DNA of 64,000 nucleotides from positions 3,100,001 to 3,164,000 of the forward strand of contig CP116226.1 in NCBI GenBank assembly GCA_038182865.1, given 5' to 3'. Both the position numbers and the translations under genes were made by a program. The DNA is from Microbacterium enclense (lineage in GTDB: Bacteria > Actinomycetota > Actinomycetes > Actinomycetales > Microbacteriaceae). Of the stretch, positions 8,385 through 17,155 are shown in pieces (position 1 is the stretch's first letter; every line of letters starts with the position of its first letter). The notes under the pieces were generated by a model. That model did no database searches. It saw only the letters and a program-made list of their open reading frames with translations, and was not told where the DNA came from.

Positions 8385-9412
8385 GACTTCTCCTCCGGAT
8401 GGGGGCGGGTGCTGGCCCCGACGACGAGCTCGGCGGGCAGGCGGACGCGACGCCGTGCGGCGACTCGGGAACGTCGGGCGTGCTCGAGCATGTCGACGGC
8501 CTCGGCTCCCATTTCGTGCCACGGGTGGCGCAGGGAGGTGAGGGGGACACCCTGGGCGTCGGGGTACAGCTGGAGCAGGCTGACGATCTGCACATCGTCG
8601 GGAACACGCACCCCCCGGGCGCGCAGAACCGTCAGGACCCCGGTGGCGACGTCGTCGTTCGCGCAGACGAGCGCACTGTCGCGTTCGAGGCGGTCCCAGA
8701 ATCCCTCGGCGGCGGTGACACCGGCCAGCAGATCGCTGCCGCAGTAGACCACGTCGTCCGAGGCGATCCCGCGGGCGGTGGCCGCGCGCGCCACGGAGGC
8801 GATGCGCGTGGCGTCCGCGGCTGCGGCGGGGTCGAGCCCGACCAGGGTGAGGCGTCGTGCGCAGGTGCGGACGAGATGGGTTGCGACGAGAGACGCCGAG
8901 GCGCTTTCGTCGAGACTGACCGCGCTCGGTGTCTCGGGGTCGAGGAAGCGGCCGACCTGGACGAGGGGGAGCCCGTGCGACATGCGTTGCGCATGTCCGC
9001 TGGCCTCGATGGTCGGTGGGCAGACGATGAGCCCGTCGACCCGGCGGTCGAGGAGATCGGCGACACGATCGTCGTGGTCTGCGCCGTCTGGTGCGACATA
9101 GCGCAGGAGGGCCCCGATGCCCTGCGCGTCGAGGTTCTCGGTCACCGACTCGATGAGCGCGGAGAGGAACACCGTGGCGTAGCGGGGGAGGACGAGTCCG
9201 ACGCTCTGGGTTCGACTCGAACGCAGAGCGCTGGCGACGGCATTGTGGCGGTACCCGAGGCGCGCGGCGGCGGCCCGGATGCGCTTGAGGGTCTCGGGCG
9301 AGACCGGCCGCGATCCCGAGAGGGCTCGCGACGCCGTCGCCGTCGAGACGCGCGCTTCACGAGCCACGTCGGAGAGCGTTGCGCGGTCATCGAGCGGTTC
9401 GACCTCGGTCAC
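8381..9412 (-). CDS. LacI-family transcriptional repressor
   Basis: DNA-binding repressor of 343 aa. The N-terminal helix-turn-helix and hinge are typical (TLSDVAREARVSTATASRAL, then RIRAAAARLGYRHNAVASAL), followed by a periplasmic-binding-protein-like effector domain (SVGLVLPRY, SLDESASASLVATHLV, RGVRVPDDVQIVSL). I chose GTG 9412 because TAGAGT lies seven bases before it, giving a leaderless mRNA; an in-frame TTG at 9430 would place the start inside the adjacent palindrome. It probably controls its own operon with the deaminase and the divergent importer operon, through the palindromes at 9426, 9458 and 9547. A nucleoside or base is the likely effector. Confidence 0.9.
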   Translation of the reverse strand: MTEVEPLDDRATLSDVAREARVSTATASRALSGSRPVSPETLKRIRAAAARLGYRHNAVASALRSSRTQSVGLVLPRYATVFLSALIESVTENLDAQGIGALLRYVAPDGADHDDRVADLLDRRVDGLIVCPPTIEASGHAQRMSHGLPLVQVGRFLDPETPSAVSLDESASASLVATHLVRTCARRLTLVGLDPAAAADATRIASVARAATARGIASDDVVYCGSDLLAGVTAAEGFWDRLERDSALVCANDDVATGVLTVLRARGVRVPDDVQIVSLLQLYPDAQGVPLTSLRHPWHEMGAEAVDMLEHARRSRVAARRRVRLPAELVVGASTRPHPEEKS

Positions 9413-9419
9413 GCCGCAT

Positions 9420-9425
9420 ACTCTA
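9420..9425 (-). promoter_or_regulatory. -10 element (TAGAGT) of the LacI-family gene
   Basis: On the minus strand TAGAGT is followed by seven bases and GTG 9412. It abuts the palindrome at 9426-9439, which fits autorepression. Confidence 0.55.
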
Positions 9426-9439
9426 CGCAATCGATTGCG
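9426..9439. promoter_or_regulatory. LacI-type operator, perfect palindrome
   Basis: CGCAATCGATTGCG is identical to its reverse complement and has the central CG pair typical of LacI-family operators. It lies just upstream of the -10 of the repressor gene. Confidence 0.7.
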
Positions 9440-9457
9440 CGTTATGAGGGTGCGAAA

Positions 9458-9467
9458 TGCGATCGCA
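9458..9467. promoter_or_regulatory. Possible third operator, short palindrome
   Basis: TGCGATCGCA is a perfect 10-base palindrome between the two longer operators. It shares the ATCG-like centre but lacks the AATCGATT core, so its role is less sure. Confidence 0.35.
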
Positions 9468-9546
9468 ACATCACGGAAACTGCAGAGCTCGTCGCGGGTG
9501 CGTAAGGTGTGTTCCGGTCGTCACGCGTGCCATCGCGCGACCAGCT

Positions 9547-9560
9547 TGCAATCGATTACA
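9547..9560. promoter_or_regulatory. LacI-type operator in front of the nucleoside importer
   Basis: TGCAATCGATTACA shares the core GCAATCGATT with the operator at 9426 and is palindromic except for one base pair. It lies 36 bases before the lipoprotein start. Confidence 0.65.
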
Positions 9561-9595
9561 TGACCCTGACGCTCCACCCGACCCAAGGAGTTCCC

Positions 9596-10639
9596 ATGTC
9601 CCGCCGCCGCACCCGTTCTCTTCTCGCTCTGGGAGGCGTCGTCACCGCCGCAGCTCTCGCCCTCACCGGATGCGGGGGGAAGACTGCCGACACGGGCTCC
9701 TCGGCGTCCGCGAACGGCCCCACCGTCGCCTTGCTGTTCGGCACCACGGGCGACTTCTCGTTCATGGACAGCGCGTACAAGGGCTTCACCGAGGCGGAGG
9801 CCGAGTACGACTTCACTCCGCTGGAGTTGTCGAGCCCGAACACCGACGACTATCAGGACCGCGTGGATCTGGCGCTGTCGCAGAACGCCGCTCTGGCGAT
9901 CGGCATCGGATTCCAGTGGCAGCAGCCGATGTCCGAGACCGCTCACCCCGACACCGCGTTCGTGCAGGTCGACGCCGATTCCGGAACGGTGATCGACGAC
10001 GTGACCACGATCTCCTTCGCCGCGGAGCAGTCGTCGTACCTGGTCGGTGTCGCCGCCGCGCTGGCCTCGACGTCGAAGCACATCGGCTTCGTCGGCGGTG
10101 TCGACCAGCCCAGCATCCAGAACTTCTTCACCGGCTACGAGGCTGGTGCCCGCTCCATCGACCCGTCGATCGTCGTGGACAAGACGTACCTCGCGCCGCT
10201 CGGCGACTTCACCGGGTTCTCCGACCCGACGAAGGGCAAGGAAGCCGCCGCCTCGATGTACGCGGGCGGGGCCGATGTCGTCTACACGGCGGCGGGCGGA
10301 TCGGGTCAGGGCGTCTACGAGGAGGCGGCGGCCAGCTCCACCGACACCAAGAAGAACTGGGCCATCGGCGTGGACGCCGACGTCTACCAGACGGTCGCCG
10401 ACACCATCAAGCCGTACATCCTCACCTCCGCGATCAAGAACGTCGACGTGGCCGTGAAGACCTCGATCGGCGAATACCTCGACGGCACCCTGGCACCGGG
10501 TGAGGTCCGTTACGACCTGTCCAACGACGGTGTCGGGTACTCGACCTCGGGTGGGTTCCTCGACGCGTACGCGGATCAGATGGCCGCGATCAAGAAGGAC
10601 ATCATCGACGGCAAGATCACGGTTCCGACGGCACTGTGA
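9596..10639 (+). CDS. BMP-family substrate-binding lipoprotein of a nucleoside ABC importer
   Basis: Extracellular solute receptor, 347 aa. The signal peptide ends in a lipobox (ALTGC, Cys about residue 24), so the mature protein is anchored to the membrane. The BMP (PnrA-like) fold is seen in VALLFGTTGDFSFMDSAYKG, SFAAEQSSYLVGVAAAL and HIGFVGGVDQPSIQNFFTGYEAGA. BMP proteins bind purine nucleosides in several bacteria. ATG 9596 is preceded by AAGGAG (9583-9588). It is the first gene of an operon with one ATPase, two permeases and an amidohydrolase, under a LacI-type operator. Confidence 0.92.
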   Translation: MSRRRTRSLLALGGVVTAAALALTGCGGKTADTGSSASANGPTVALLFGTTGDFSFMDSAYKGFTEAEAEYDFTPLELSSPNTDDYQDRVDLALSQNAALAIGIGFQWQQPMSETAHPDTAFVQVDADSGTVIDDVTTISFAAEQSSYLVGVAAALASTSKHIGFVGGVDQPSIQNFFTGYEAGARSIDPSIVVDKTYLAPLGDFTGFSDPTKGKEAAASMYAGGADVVYTAAGGSGQGVYEEAAASSTDTKKNWAIGVDADVYQTVADTIKPYILTSAIKNVDVAVKTSIGEYLDGTLAPGEVRYDLSNDGVGYSTSGGFLDAYADQMAAIKKDIIDGKITVPTAL

Positions 10640-12171
10640 TGACCGACGAGCAGGAGGTGCTGGTACGCCTGAGCGGGATCGTGAAGCGATTCGGCGCGTT
10701 CATCGCGAACGACGCCATCGACCTCACGGTCCGGGCGGGCAGCGTGCACGCGGTGGTCGGCGAGAACGGTGCCGGCAAATCGACCCTCATGAAGATCCTC
10801 TCCGGCGAGGAGAGCCCCGACGAGGGGACGATCGAGATCGACGGCCGCGAGATGACGTTCCGCTCGCCGCGCGACGCGCAAGCGGCGGGCATCGGCATCG
10901 TGCACCAGCACTTCCTGCTCGCTCCCGCGCTGCGGGTGTGGGAGAACGTCGTGCTCGCGGACGAGCCGGGAGGGCGTCTCGTCGTCGACGCATCCCGAGC
11001 CCGACGCGAGGTGAACGACCTCGCTGGTCGTACAGGCTTCGGCGTGCCCGTGGACGCGGAAGCCTCCGATCTCGGCGTCGGAATGCGACAACGCGTCGAG
11101 ATCCTGAAAGTCCTCTACCGAGATGCGCGGATCATCATCCTCGACGAGCCGACCGCCGTTCTGGTGCCGGCCGAGGCCGACGCGCTGTTCGACGCCATGC
11201 GCGCCTTCACCCGTGCGGGCGCCGCGGTGATCTTCATCTCTCACAAGCTCGACGAGGTGCTCGCGTTCGCCGATGACATCACCGTCATCCGCGCGGGCCG
11301 AGTCGTCGGCACCGCGGTGCCCGCCGAGACCACGGCCCCGCAGCTCGCTCGTCTCATGGTGAAAGCCGAGATGCCCGTGGTGGCGCCTCGGGACCACCCC
11401 GTCTCGGAGCGGGTCGTCCTCGAGACACGCGGATTGAGCGTCGCCGGCGACCACGAGGTCCCCCCGCTGTCCGACGTCGATCTGCGGGTTCACGCGGGCG
11501 AGATCGTCGGCATCGCCGGTGTCGAAGGAAACGGCCAGTCCGAACTCCTCGCCGCCCTGATCGGTCGAGTGGATGCCACGGGATCGGTGCTGCTGGACGG
11601 GGAGGATGTCTCCACCCTGTCGACGGTGCGTCGTCGGGCCCGTGGGATGGGCTACATCTCCGAGGACCGCCACCGCGATGGGATCGTGCTTCCCCTGAGC
11701 CTTCGCGACAACGCGGTGCTCGGCTATCAGCAGCTCGCGCCGGTCCGGCGCGGACCGTGGTTCCGCCGGGGCGAAGCAGCGCGCGCCGCTTCGCGCATCA
11801 TCGCGGCGTTCGATGTGCGCGGCGGCGGACCGTCGACGCGCGCGGCCTCGCTGTCGGGAGGCAACCAGCAGAAGTTCATCGTGGGTCGTGAGCTTCTGCG
11901 CGAACCGGGGCTGCTGCTGGCGGCCCACCCGACCCGCGGCGTGGACATCGGCGCGCAGGCGGCCATCTGGAACGAACTCACGGCGGCCCGTGACCGGGGG
12001 CTGGCGACACTGCTGGTCTCGGCCGATCTGGACGAGATCCTCGCGTTGAGCGATCGCGTTCTGGTCATGCACCGGGGACGCATCGTGGCGGAGGTCGACC
12101 CGCGCGGCGCGGACACCGGCACGATCGGCGAGTACATGACCGGAGCCCGCGGGGGAGAGGCCGTCGCATGA
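10639..12171 (+). CDS. Dual-domain ABC ATPase of the nucleoside importer
   Basis: Cytoplasmic ATPase of 510 aa with two ABC domains. The first has Walker A GENGAGKST, the His-rich Q-loop region IVHQHFLL, a relaxed signature (LGVGMRQRVEI) and Walker B IIILDEPT. The second has the degenerate Walker A GVEGNGQSE and LSGGNQQK, as in the RbsA/NupA class. Its second Walker B reads LLLAAHPTRGVD, where the sites are normally degenerate. The start ATG 10639 overlaps the stop of the lipoprotein gene (TGATG); a GTG one codon earlier is also possible. It works with the permeases at 12168 and 13250. Confidence 0.92.
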   Translation: MTDEQEVLVRLSGIVKRFGAFIANDAIDLTVRAGSVHAVVGENGAGKSTLMKILSGEESPDEGTIEIDGREMTFRSPRDAQAAGIGIVHQHFLLAPALRVWENVVLADEPGGRLVVDASRARREVNDLAGRTGFGVPVDAEASDLGVGMRQRVEILKVLYRDARIIILDEPTAVLVPAEADALFDAMRAFTRAGAAVIFISHKLDEVLAFADDITVIRAGRVVGTAVPAETTAPQLARLMVKAEMPVVAPRDHPVSERVVLETRGLSVAGDHEVPPLSDVDLRVHAGEIVGIAGVEGNGQSELLAALIGRVDATGSVLLDGEDVSTLSTVRRRARGMGYISEDRHRDGIVLPLSLRDNAVLGYQQLAPVRRGPWFRRGEAARAASRIIAAFDVRGGGPSTRAASLSGGNQQKFIVGRELLREPGLLLAAHPTRGVDIGAQAAIWNELTAARDRGLATLLVSADLDEILALSDRVLVMHRGRIVAEVDPRGADTGTIGEYMTGARGGEAVA

Positions 12172-13253
12172 TCGCGCGCATCGTTCGCACCCTGGCGGGA
12201 CCGGTCATCGCGATCCTGCTCGCCCTCGCCGTCACGGCGCTCTTCCTCACGGTCGCCGGGTACTCCGCCGCATCCGCCTTCGAGGTCATGTGGGAGTACG
12301 GCACGACGCCGGACTCCTTGGCATCCACCGTCAACAACGCGATCCCGCTCTACTTCGCCGGCATCGCGGCGGCGTTCTCGCTGCGCATGGGGCTCTTCAA
12401 CATCGGCGTCGACGGTCAGTATCGGGTCGCCGCCCTCGTGGGCGCCGTGGTCGCCGCGTCGTTGCCGTTGCCGCTGTGGCTGACCCTGCCCATCACGCTG
12501 CTGGCGAGTGCGGCGGCCGGCGCCCTGTGGGCTCTGGTTCCCGCGCTCCTGAAGGTCTATCGCGGCGTCAACGAGGTCATCACCTCGATCCTCATGAATG
12601 CCATTGCGACCACGATCGTGGCCGTTCTGCTGGCCGACGTCTTCCGCTCCGGCGGGGGCCAGAACACCGGCTCCGCCCCGATCGGCGACAACGGCTCCAT
12701 GCCGGTGCTGCTGGATCTCGGCGGACGCGTGCAGATCTCGGGCTTCCTCCCCCTGGCTGTGCTGCTGGGCGTCGGGTTCTTCCTCCTGCACGAGCGCACC
12801 GTGTGGGGCTACACCGTCACCGTCGCGAACCTGTCGCCGGATGCCGCAGAGTCGGCGGGCATCTCGGTGAAGCGCCGTATCGTCACCTCGCTCCTGGCCT
12901 CCGGGGCGATCGCCGGTCTCGTCGGTCTCCCGCATGTGCTCGGGACGGCCCATCGCCTGGATGGAACCCTTCCGACCGATCTGATGTTCACCGGGCTCGC
13001 CGCCGCGCTGCTCGGCCGTTCGCACCCGATCGGCACGGCGGTCGGCGCCCTGGTCCTCGCGTTCGTCGAACGCAGCGCCCAGGTGCTGGGCCTCGTGAAA
13101 CTGCCGACCGAAGTAGGAACGCTGTTCTTGGCGGTCGTGCTGCTGGCCTCGGCGCTCGGCTACTGGGTGGTCGAGAACGGGGAGCGGCGCCTCGCTCTCC
13201 TCACCGCCCTTCGGCGCACGCGCGCCGACCGTGTCAAGGAGGCCTCGGCATGA
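12168..13253 (+). CDS. Nucleoside ABC importer permease 1
   Basis: Integral membrane permease of 361 aa in the BPD_transp_2 (ribose/nucleoside) family. Eight or more hydrophobic segments are visible. FSLRMGLFNIGVDGQYRVAA is the conserved loop of this class, and MFTGLAAALLGRSHPIGTAV is the C-terminal signature (usually GxxxGGxxP). It overlaps the ATPase gene by four bases (ATGA) and the second permease gene by four bases, indicating translational coupling through the operon. Confidence 0.92.
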   Translation: MIARIVRTLAGPVIAILLALAVTALFLTVAGYSAASAFEVMWEYGTTPDSLASTVNNAIPLYFAGIAAAFSLRMGLFNIGVDGQYRVAALVGAVVAASLPLPLWLTLPITLLASAAAGALWALVPALLKVYRGVNEVITSILMNAIATTIVAVLLADVFRSGGGQNTGSAPIGDNGSMPVLLDLGGRVQISGFLPLAVLLGVGFFLLHERTVWGYTVTVANLSPDAAESAGISVKRRIVTSLLASGAIAGLVGLPHVLGTAHRLDGTLPTDLMFTGLAAALLGRSHPIGTAVGALVLAFVERSAQVLGLVKLPTEVGTLFLAVVLLASALGYWVVENGERRLALLTALRRTRADRVKEASA

Positions 13254-14524
13254 GCGCGATCGCTCCGGTTTCCCGTCCCGCGCACGTCGGCGCGGCCCGG
13301 ACACTGCGTGCCCGCAGCATCGTGGGCTGGGTGCTCCTCGGGTTCGGTCTCCTGCTCATCGCCTCGTGGGTGTGCGCCGCGCCCGGGATCGCCTCATCGT
13401 CGACATGGGGCTCGGCTTTGCGCCTCACCGTCCCGATCGCCGTGGTCGCGATCGGGGCCCTGTACTCCGAGCGGGCCGGCGTCATCAACGTCGGTCTCGA
13501 GGGCATGATGATCGGCGGCACCTGGGGCGCGGGCCTGTTCGGCTGGTTCGGCGGACCGTGGATGGCGCTGCTCGGAGGAGTCGTCGGTGGACTCGTGCTG
13601 GGCCTGCTGATGGCGGTGCTGTGTCTGGAGCTCGGCTTGAACCAGCTGGTCGTGGGTGTCGCGATCAACGTGCTCGCGGCGGCCCTGGCTCGCTTCCTGT
13701 CCGACATCGTCTTCAACGGCGTCGATGGCGGAAGCGTCGCGCGTTCTCCGCGCATCGAGGGCAACGTTCCTCGTCTGAGCCTTCCGTTCCTGTCGGGCGG
13801 ATTCGGCACGCCCGACGTGCTGCGCGATCTGGAGTCCGCCGGCACGCCCGTCGTCTCGCAACTCGCGGGCATCGTCGGCGGTCTCACGCGTGACGTCTCT
13901 CTCGCAGCGGTGATCGGCCTCGCGCTCATCCCGCTCACCGCCTTCGTCCTCTGGCGCACGCGCTTCGGTCTGCGCATGCGTGCTTCGGGGGAGGAACCTG
14001 CCGCCCTGCAGTCCCTCGGCGGCCACGTGCACCGCACGCGGTATCTCGCCGTCCTGATCGGCAGCGGCATGGCGGGTTTCGCCGGGGGCTACCTCGTCCT
14101 CATCTCGCAGGGGTACGTCGAGAACCAGGTCGCCGGCCGAGGATTCATCGGTCTGGCTACGCTGATCTTCGGCAACTGGATGCCGGGAGGCGTTTTCGCC
14201 GGCGCTGCGCTGTTCGGTTTCAGTGACGCGGTGGGTCTCGGCCGGCCCGAGACGTTCACGGCCATGCTGTTCGTCCTCGGTGCCGTCTTCGTCGTCATCG
14301 GCGGTCTTCGCCTGCGGCGACGGCAGGGGCTGCGGGCCGGTCTCCCGAGCATCGTCCTCGGCGTGTTGCTCCTGCTCTGCGGCCTCGTGCTGCCCCTTCC
14401 GAGCGCACTCGCCACCGCGGCGCCCTACCTCGTGACCCTCGCGGTCCTCGTGGTGGCGGGCACACGGATGCGACCACCGCGCGCGCTCGGCCGTTTCTTC
14501 CCCCGCCGCAACTCCTCGAGGTGA
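13250..14524 (+). CDS. Nucleoside ABC importer permease 2
   Basis: Partner permease of 424 aa. The class motif YSERAGVINVGLEGMMIGGT follows the second hydrophobic segment, and the C-terminal region contains GRGFIGLATLIFGNWMPGG. About ten hydrophobic segments are visible. The frame is open for 320 codons before ATG 13250, but that part overlaps the other permease gene in another frame and has no domain, so I place the start at the ATGA overlap. The family and pairing are certain; the substrate is inferred from the BMP-type lipoprotein. Confidence 0.92.
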   Translation: MSAIAPVSRPAHVGAARTLRARSIVGWVLLGFGLLLIASWVCAAPGIASSSTWGSALRLTVPIAVVAIGALYSERAGVINVGLEGMMIGGTWGAGLFGWFGGPWMALLGGVVGGLVLGLLMAVLCLELGLNQLVVGVAINVLAAALARFLSDIVFNGVDGGSVARSPRIEGNVPRLSLPFLSGGFGTPDVLRDLESAGTPVVSQLAGIVGGLTRDVSLAAVIGLALIPLTAFVLWRTRFGLRMRASGEEPAALQSLGGHVHRTRYLAVLIGSGMAGFAGGYLVLISQGYVENQVAGRGFIGLATLIFGNWMPGGVFAGAALFGFSDAVGLGRPETFTAMLFVLGAVFVVIGGLRLRRRQGLRAGLPSIVLGVLLLLCGLVLPLPSALATAAPYLVTLAVLVVAGTRMRPPRALGRFFPRRNSSR

Positions 14525-14528
14525 TGTC

Positions 14529-15743
14529 TTGACCGACTATCGATTGACCGACGTCCACATCTGGGACGGGACCGCCCCGCGCGGGGTGGGGACGGTGCAC
14601 TGGAACGACGGCGGACCCGCGGGCCGGATCGAGGCCGTCGACGTCGACGGCGACCTCGGCGCACCGGCCTCGTTCACCGTCATCCCCGGTCTGATCGACA
14701 CGCACGTCCACCTCATCGGCAATGCCTCGGACACTCCCGCCGACTTCCTGTCGTGGCCGCTGACGACACGTCCCGAAGAACAGGTGCTCCACGGACTCGC
14801 GCACGCCCGACGGGCGCTCGCGGTGGGGGTCACGACGGTGCGCGACCTCGCTGCCGATGACGTGCAGTTCTCCCTGGCGAGAGCGCTCGATGCCGGTGTC
14901 GTGGAGGGGCCGCGCGTGCTGGCCCACGGCCTGGTGAACATGACGGGCGGGCACGGCGATCTCTTCATCCCTCCCGCGGTCGTCGATCGCAAGCCCGTCG
15001 CCGACGGTCCGGACGCGTGCCGTGCTCTCGTCCGACGATGGGCGCGATCCGGCGCCGACGGTATCAAGGTGCCGGTGAGCGGTGGTGTGCTCTCGGTCGG
15101 CGACAAGGCCTCGTGGCGCAACTACACCGACGCCGAGATCGCGGCCATCGTCGACGAGGCGCACGCGTTGGGTATGCGGGTCGCCGCCCACGCGCACACC
15201 GAGGACGGCATCCGTCGCGCGATCGCCCACGGGGTCGACTCGGTGGAGCACGCGACCAAACTCACTGCCGAGCTCGCACAGCAGTTGGTGAACGCCGGAA
15301 CCACCGTCGCTCCGACGCTGCTCATCAACGATCGCATCGCGGACGGGTCCGTTCCGGTGGCGGCTGCTCAGCGCGAGATCGCCCGCGAGCTCGTGGCGGG
15401 CCGCGACGAGGTGTTCCGGGCTGCGGCCGATGCGGGTGTGGAGTTCGTGCTGGGAACGGATGCCAACGGCTTCCACGTCGGGTTCGACGACCAGTGGGAG
15501 GAGCTACGCGCGATGGCCCGTGTCTTCGGATGGGAAGCCGGGCGTGCGCTCGAGGCCGCGACCGCCCGGGCGGCCGCGGCGATCGGCCGCGCCCACGAGC
15601 TCGGACGAATCGCGGTCGGCCACGCAGCCGACCTGGTCGTGCTGCGGGGCCGGCCCTGGGAACAGGTCGACGCGCTGCGCGCCGACGCGGTCGTCGCCGT
15701 CGTCCATCGTGGGCGTGTGGTCGCGGGGCGTCTCCCGGGCTGA
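14529..15743 (+). CDS. Metal-dependent amidohydrolase (imidazolonepropionase/prolidase-like)
   Basis: A 404 aa amidohydrolase with HVHL (metal site, after PGLIDT), a candidate carbamylated lysine in ADGIKVPVSGG, HAHTEDGIRRAIAHG, DSVEHATKL and the final metal Asp in FVLGTDANGFH. The C-terminal GHAADLVVLRGRPWE closes the small beta domain. The TTG start at 14529 is preceded by CGAGGTG (14517-14523) and follows the permease stop by four bases. As last gene of the importer operon it probably hydrolyses the imported compound or a breakdown product. The substrate cannot be named from sequence. Confidence 0.82.
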   Translation: MTDYRLTDVHIWDGTAPRGVGTVHWNDGGPAGRIEAVDVDGDLGAPASFTVIPGLIDTHVHLIGNASDTPADFLSWPLTTRPEEQVLHGLAHARRALAVGVTTVRDLAADDVQFSLARALDAGVVEGPRVLAHGLVNMTGGHGDLFIPPAVVDRKPVADGPDACRALVRRWARSGADGIKVPVSGGVLSVGDKASWRNYTDAEIAAIVDEAHALGMRVAAHAHTEDGIRRAIAHGVDSVEHATKLTAELAQQLVNAGTTVAPTLLINDRIADGSVPVAAAQREIARELVAGRDEVFRAAADAGVEFVLGTDANGFHVGFDDQWEELRAMARVFGWEAGRALEAATARAAAAIGRAHELGRIAVGHAADLVVLRGRPWEQVDALRADAVVAVVHRGRVVAGRLPG

Positions 15744-15764
15744 TCTCGTTTCCGCGGGCTGGTC

Positions 15765-15798
15765 GGCGTCGGCGCGCGTGAGACGGTGCGCCGACGCC
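15765..15798. terminator. Bidirectional terminator hairpin between convergent operons
   Basis: GGCGTCGGCGC and GCGCCGACGCC form a perfect 11-pair stem with a 12-base loop. It lies between the amidohydrolase stop (15743) and the XRE regulator stop (15810), so it can serve both strands. Confidence 0.7.
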
Positions 15799-15809
15799 GC
15801 CGCGGCGCG

Positions 15810-16361
15810 CTAGTGCGATTCCACGACGCAGACCGCGCTCGTTCCCGGGATCAGCGCCTCGAAGACGTGCGGCGCGTCTCCGGCGTACGAGAGGTAGTCG
15901 CCGGGGGAGAGCTCGAACGCCTCGTCCGCCGGCCCGACACGGCCGCGGCCCGATACCAGCACGACGTGCTCGACGGTGCCGCGCGGATGCGGCTCGGAGA
16001 TGCGTGGGGCACCCGGCTCAGCGCTCAGGAGATAGATGTCGCGTCGGGCGTGCGGCGGGCTCGCCGAGAGCAGGACCGCCAGGTAGTCGGATGCCGACGA
16101 GGCCACGGCGGCTGTCGCCTCACCGGCGCGGATGAGCGTGGGGGAGCGCACCCCCTCGTCCACGAGGACGGCGAACGGGATGTCGAGTGCGGAGGCAAGG
16201 GCCCAGAGCGTCTCGACGCTCGGATTGCCTCCGCCGTTCTCGAGCTGGGAGACAGTGGCCTTGGCGACCCCCGCGCGCCGTGCGAGCTCGGAGACGCCGA
16301 GGTCGCGGCGCTCCCGCTCGCGTCGCAGGGTCGCCGCGATGCGCTCGCCGAGATCGGTCAT
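15810..16361 (-). CDS. XRE-family regulator with C-terminal cupin domain
   Basis: A 183 aa transcription factor. The N-terminal helix-turn-helix (GVSELARRAGVAKATVSQLE, residues about 22-41) is followed by a linker and a cupin domain (HPRGTVEHVVLVSGRGRV, FELSPGDYLSYAGDAPHVFE), which may bind a small ligand or metal. CATAAT lies exactly six bases before the ATG, so the mRNA is probably leaderless. It is divergent from azlC, and the space between holds CGTTCG/CGAACG inverted repeats. It is the likely regulator of azlCD. Confidence 0.9.
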   Translation of the reverse strand: MTDLGERIAATLRRERERRDLGVSELARRAGVAKATVSQLENGGGNPSVETLWALASALDIPFAVLVDEGVRSPTLIRAGEATAAVASSASDYLAVLLSASPPHARRDIYLLSAEPGAPRISEPHPRGTVEHVVLVSGRGRVGPADEAFELSPGDYLSYAGDAPHVFEALIPGTSAVCVVESH

Positions 16362-16382
16362 ATGTTCATTATGCTCATCGAT

Positions 16383-16411
16383 CGTTCGACTTGACGAACG
16401 CGCAGCGTTCG
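16383..16411. promoter_or_regulatory. Inverted-repeat operator region between XRE-cupin gene and azlC
   Basis: CGTTCG-N6-CGAACG-N5-CGTTCG gives two overlapping inverted repeats that share the middle arm. They overlap the TTGACG element (16391-16396) that could serve azlC as -35. Confidence 0.5.
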
Positions 16412-16426
16412 TTCACGATGATGATC

Positions 16427-17155
16427 ATGCGTTCGATTGACCGAACACCGGAGCGTGCGGCGGTTCGCCAAGCGCTCGCGGTCGCCCTGGCCACCAGTGC
16501 CTACGGCATTTCTTTCGGAGCGCTTTCGGTGGCGTCCGGTCTCGACGTCTGGCAGACCTGCGTGCTGAGCCTGTTGATGTTCACCGGAGGGTCGCAGTTC
16601 GCCTTCGTCGGGGTGATCGCCTCCGGGGGAGTGGCGGCGGCCCCCGCCGCGATCGCCTCGGCCGTTCTGCTCGGGGTGCGCAACGCCGCCTACGCCATGC
16701 GGATGTCGCCCGTGGTGGGCGGCGGACTGTGGCGGCGCGCGGCCGCAGCGCCGTTCACGATCGACGAATCCGTCGCCGTCTCGCTCGCTCAGAACACCAC
16801 CCGTGCGCGCCGCACCGGATTCTGGGTGACGGGCATCGCGATCTGGGTCGGGTGGAATCTGTCGACCCTCCTGGGCGGTCTCCTCGGCGACGTTCTCGGC
16901 GACCCGCGTGCCTACGGCCTCGACGCGGCGGCGGCGGCCGCCTTCCTCGCGCTGCTCTGGCCGCGTCTGCGGGGCCGACAACCTCTCGCCGTCGCCGCGG
17001 GCGCCGCAGTGATCGCCGCGCTGCTGACGCCCGTGCTCATGCCGGGCATCCCCGTCATCGCTGCAGCCGGAGTCGCCGTCGCGGTCGGACTCTTCGACCC
17101 CCGCCGTCCCACGGCACCGCCCCGGGTCGTCGCAGAAGAGAAGGGGATGCCATGA
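16427..17155 (+). CDS. azlC: AzlC-family branched-chain amino acid exporter, large subunit
   Basis: Membrane protein of 242 aa with about seven hydrophobic segments. The AzlC pattern is seen in ALATSAYGISFGALSVASGL, LLMFTGGSQFAFVGV and SAVLLGVRNAAYAM, and SVAVSLAQ marks the mid-protein signature. With AzlD it exports branched-chain amino acids. Three ATGs lie in frame (16418, 16421, 16427). I prefer 16427 because TTGACG and, 17 bases on, CACGAT would place the start of transcription there. The stop overlaps azlD (ATGA). The XRE-cupin gene is divergent. Confidence 0.87.
   Translation: MRSIDRTPERAAVRQALAVALATSAYGISFGALSVASGLDVWQTCVLSLLMFTGGSQFAFVGVIASGGVAAAPAAIASAVLLGVRNAAYAMRMSPVVGGGLWRRAAAAPFTIDESVAVSLAQNTTRARRTGFWVTGIAIWVGWNLSTLLGGLLGDVLGDPRAYGLDAAAAAAFLALLWPRLRGRQPLAVAAGAAVIAALLTPVLMPGIPVIAAAGVAVAVGLFDPRRPTAPPRVVAEEKGMP

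Noticed and set aside
9413..9430. TTG 9430 as start of the LacI-type repressor
   Set aside because: It lies inside the palindrome and upstream of the -10, so the transcript would not include it.
12290..13249. Upstream extension of permease 2 by 320 codons
   Set aside because: This part lies in another frame of permease 1 and would not give a membrane protein; the ATGA overlap gives a proper start.
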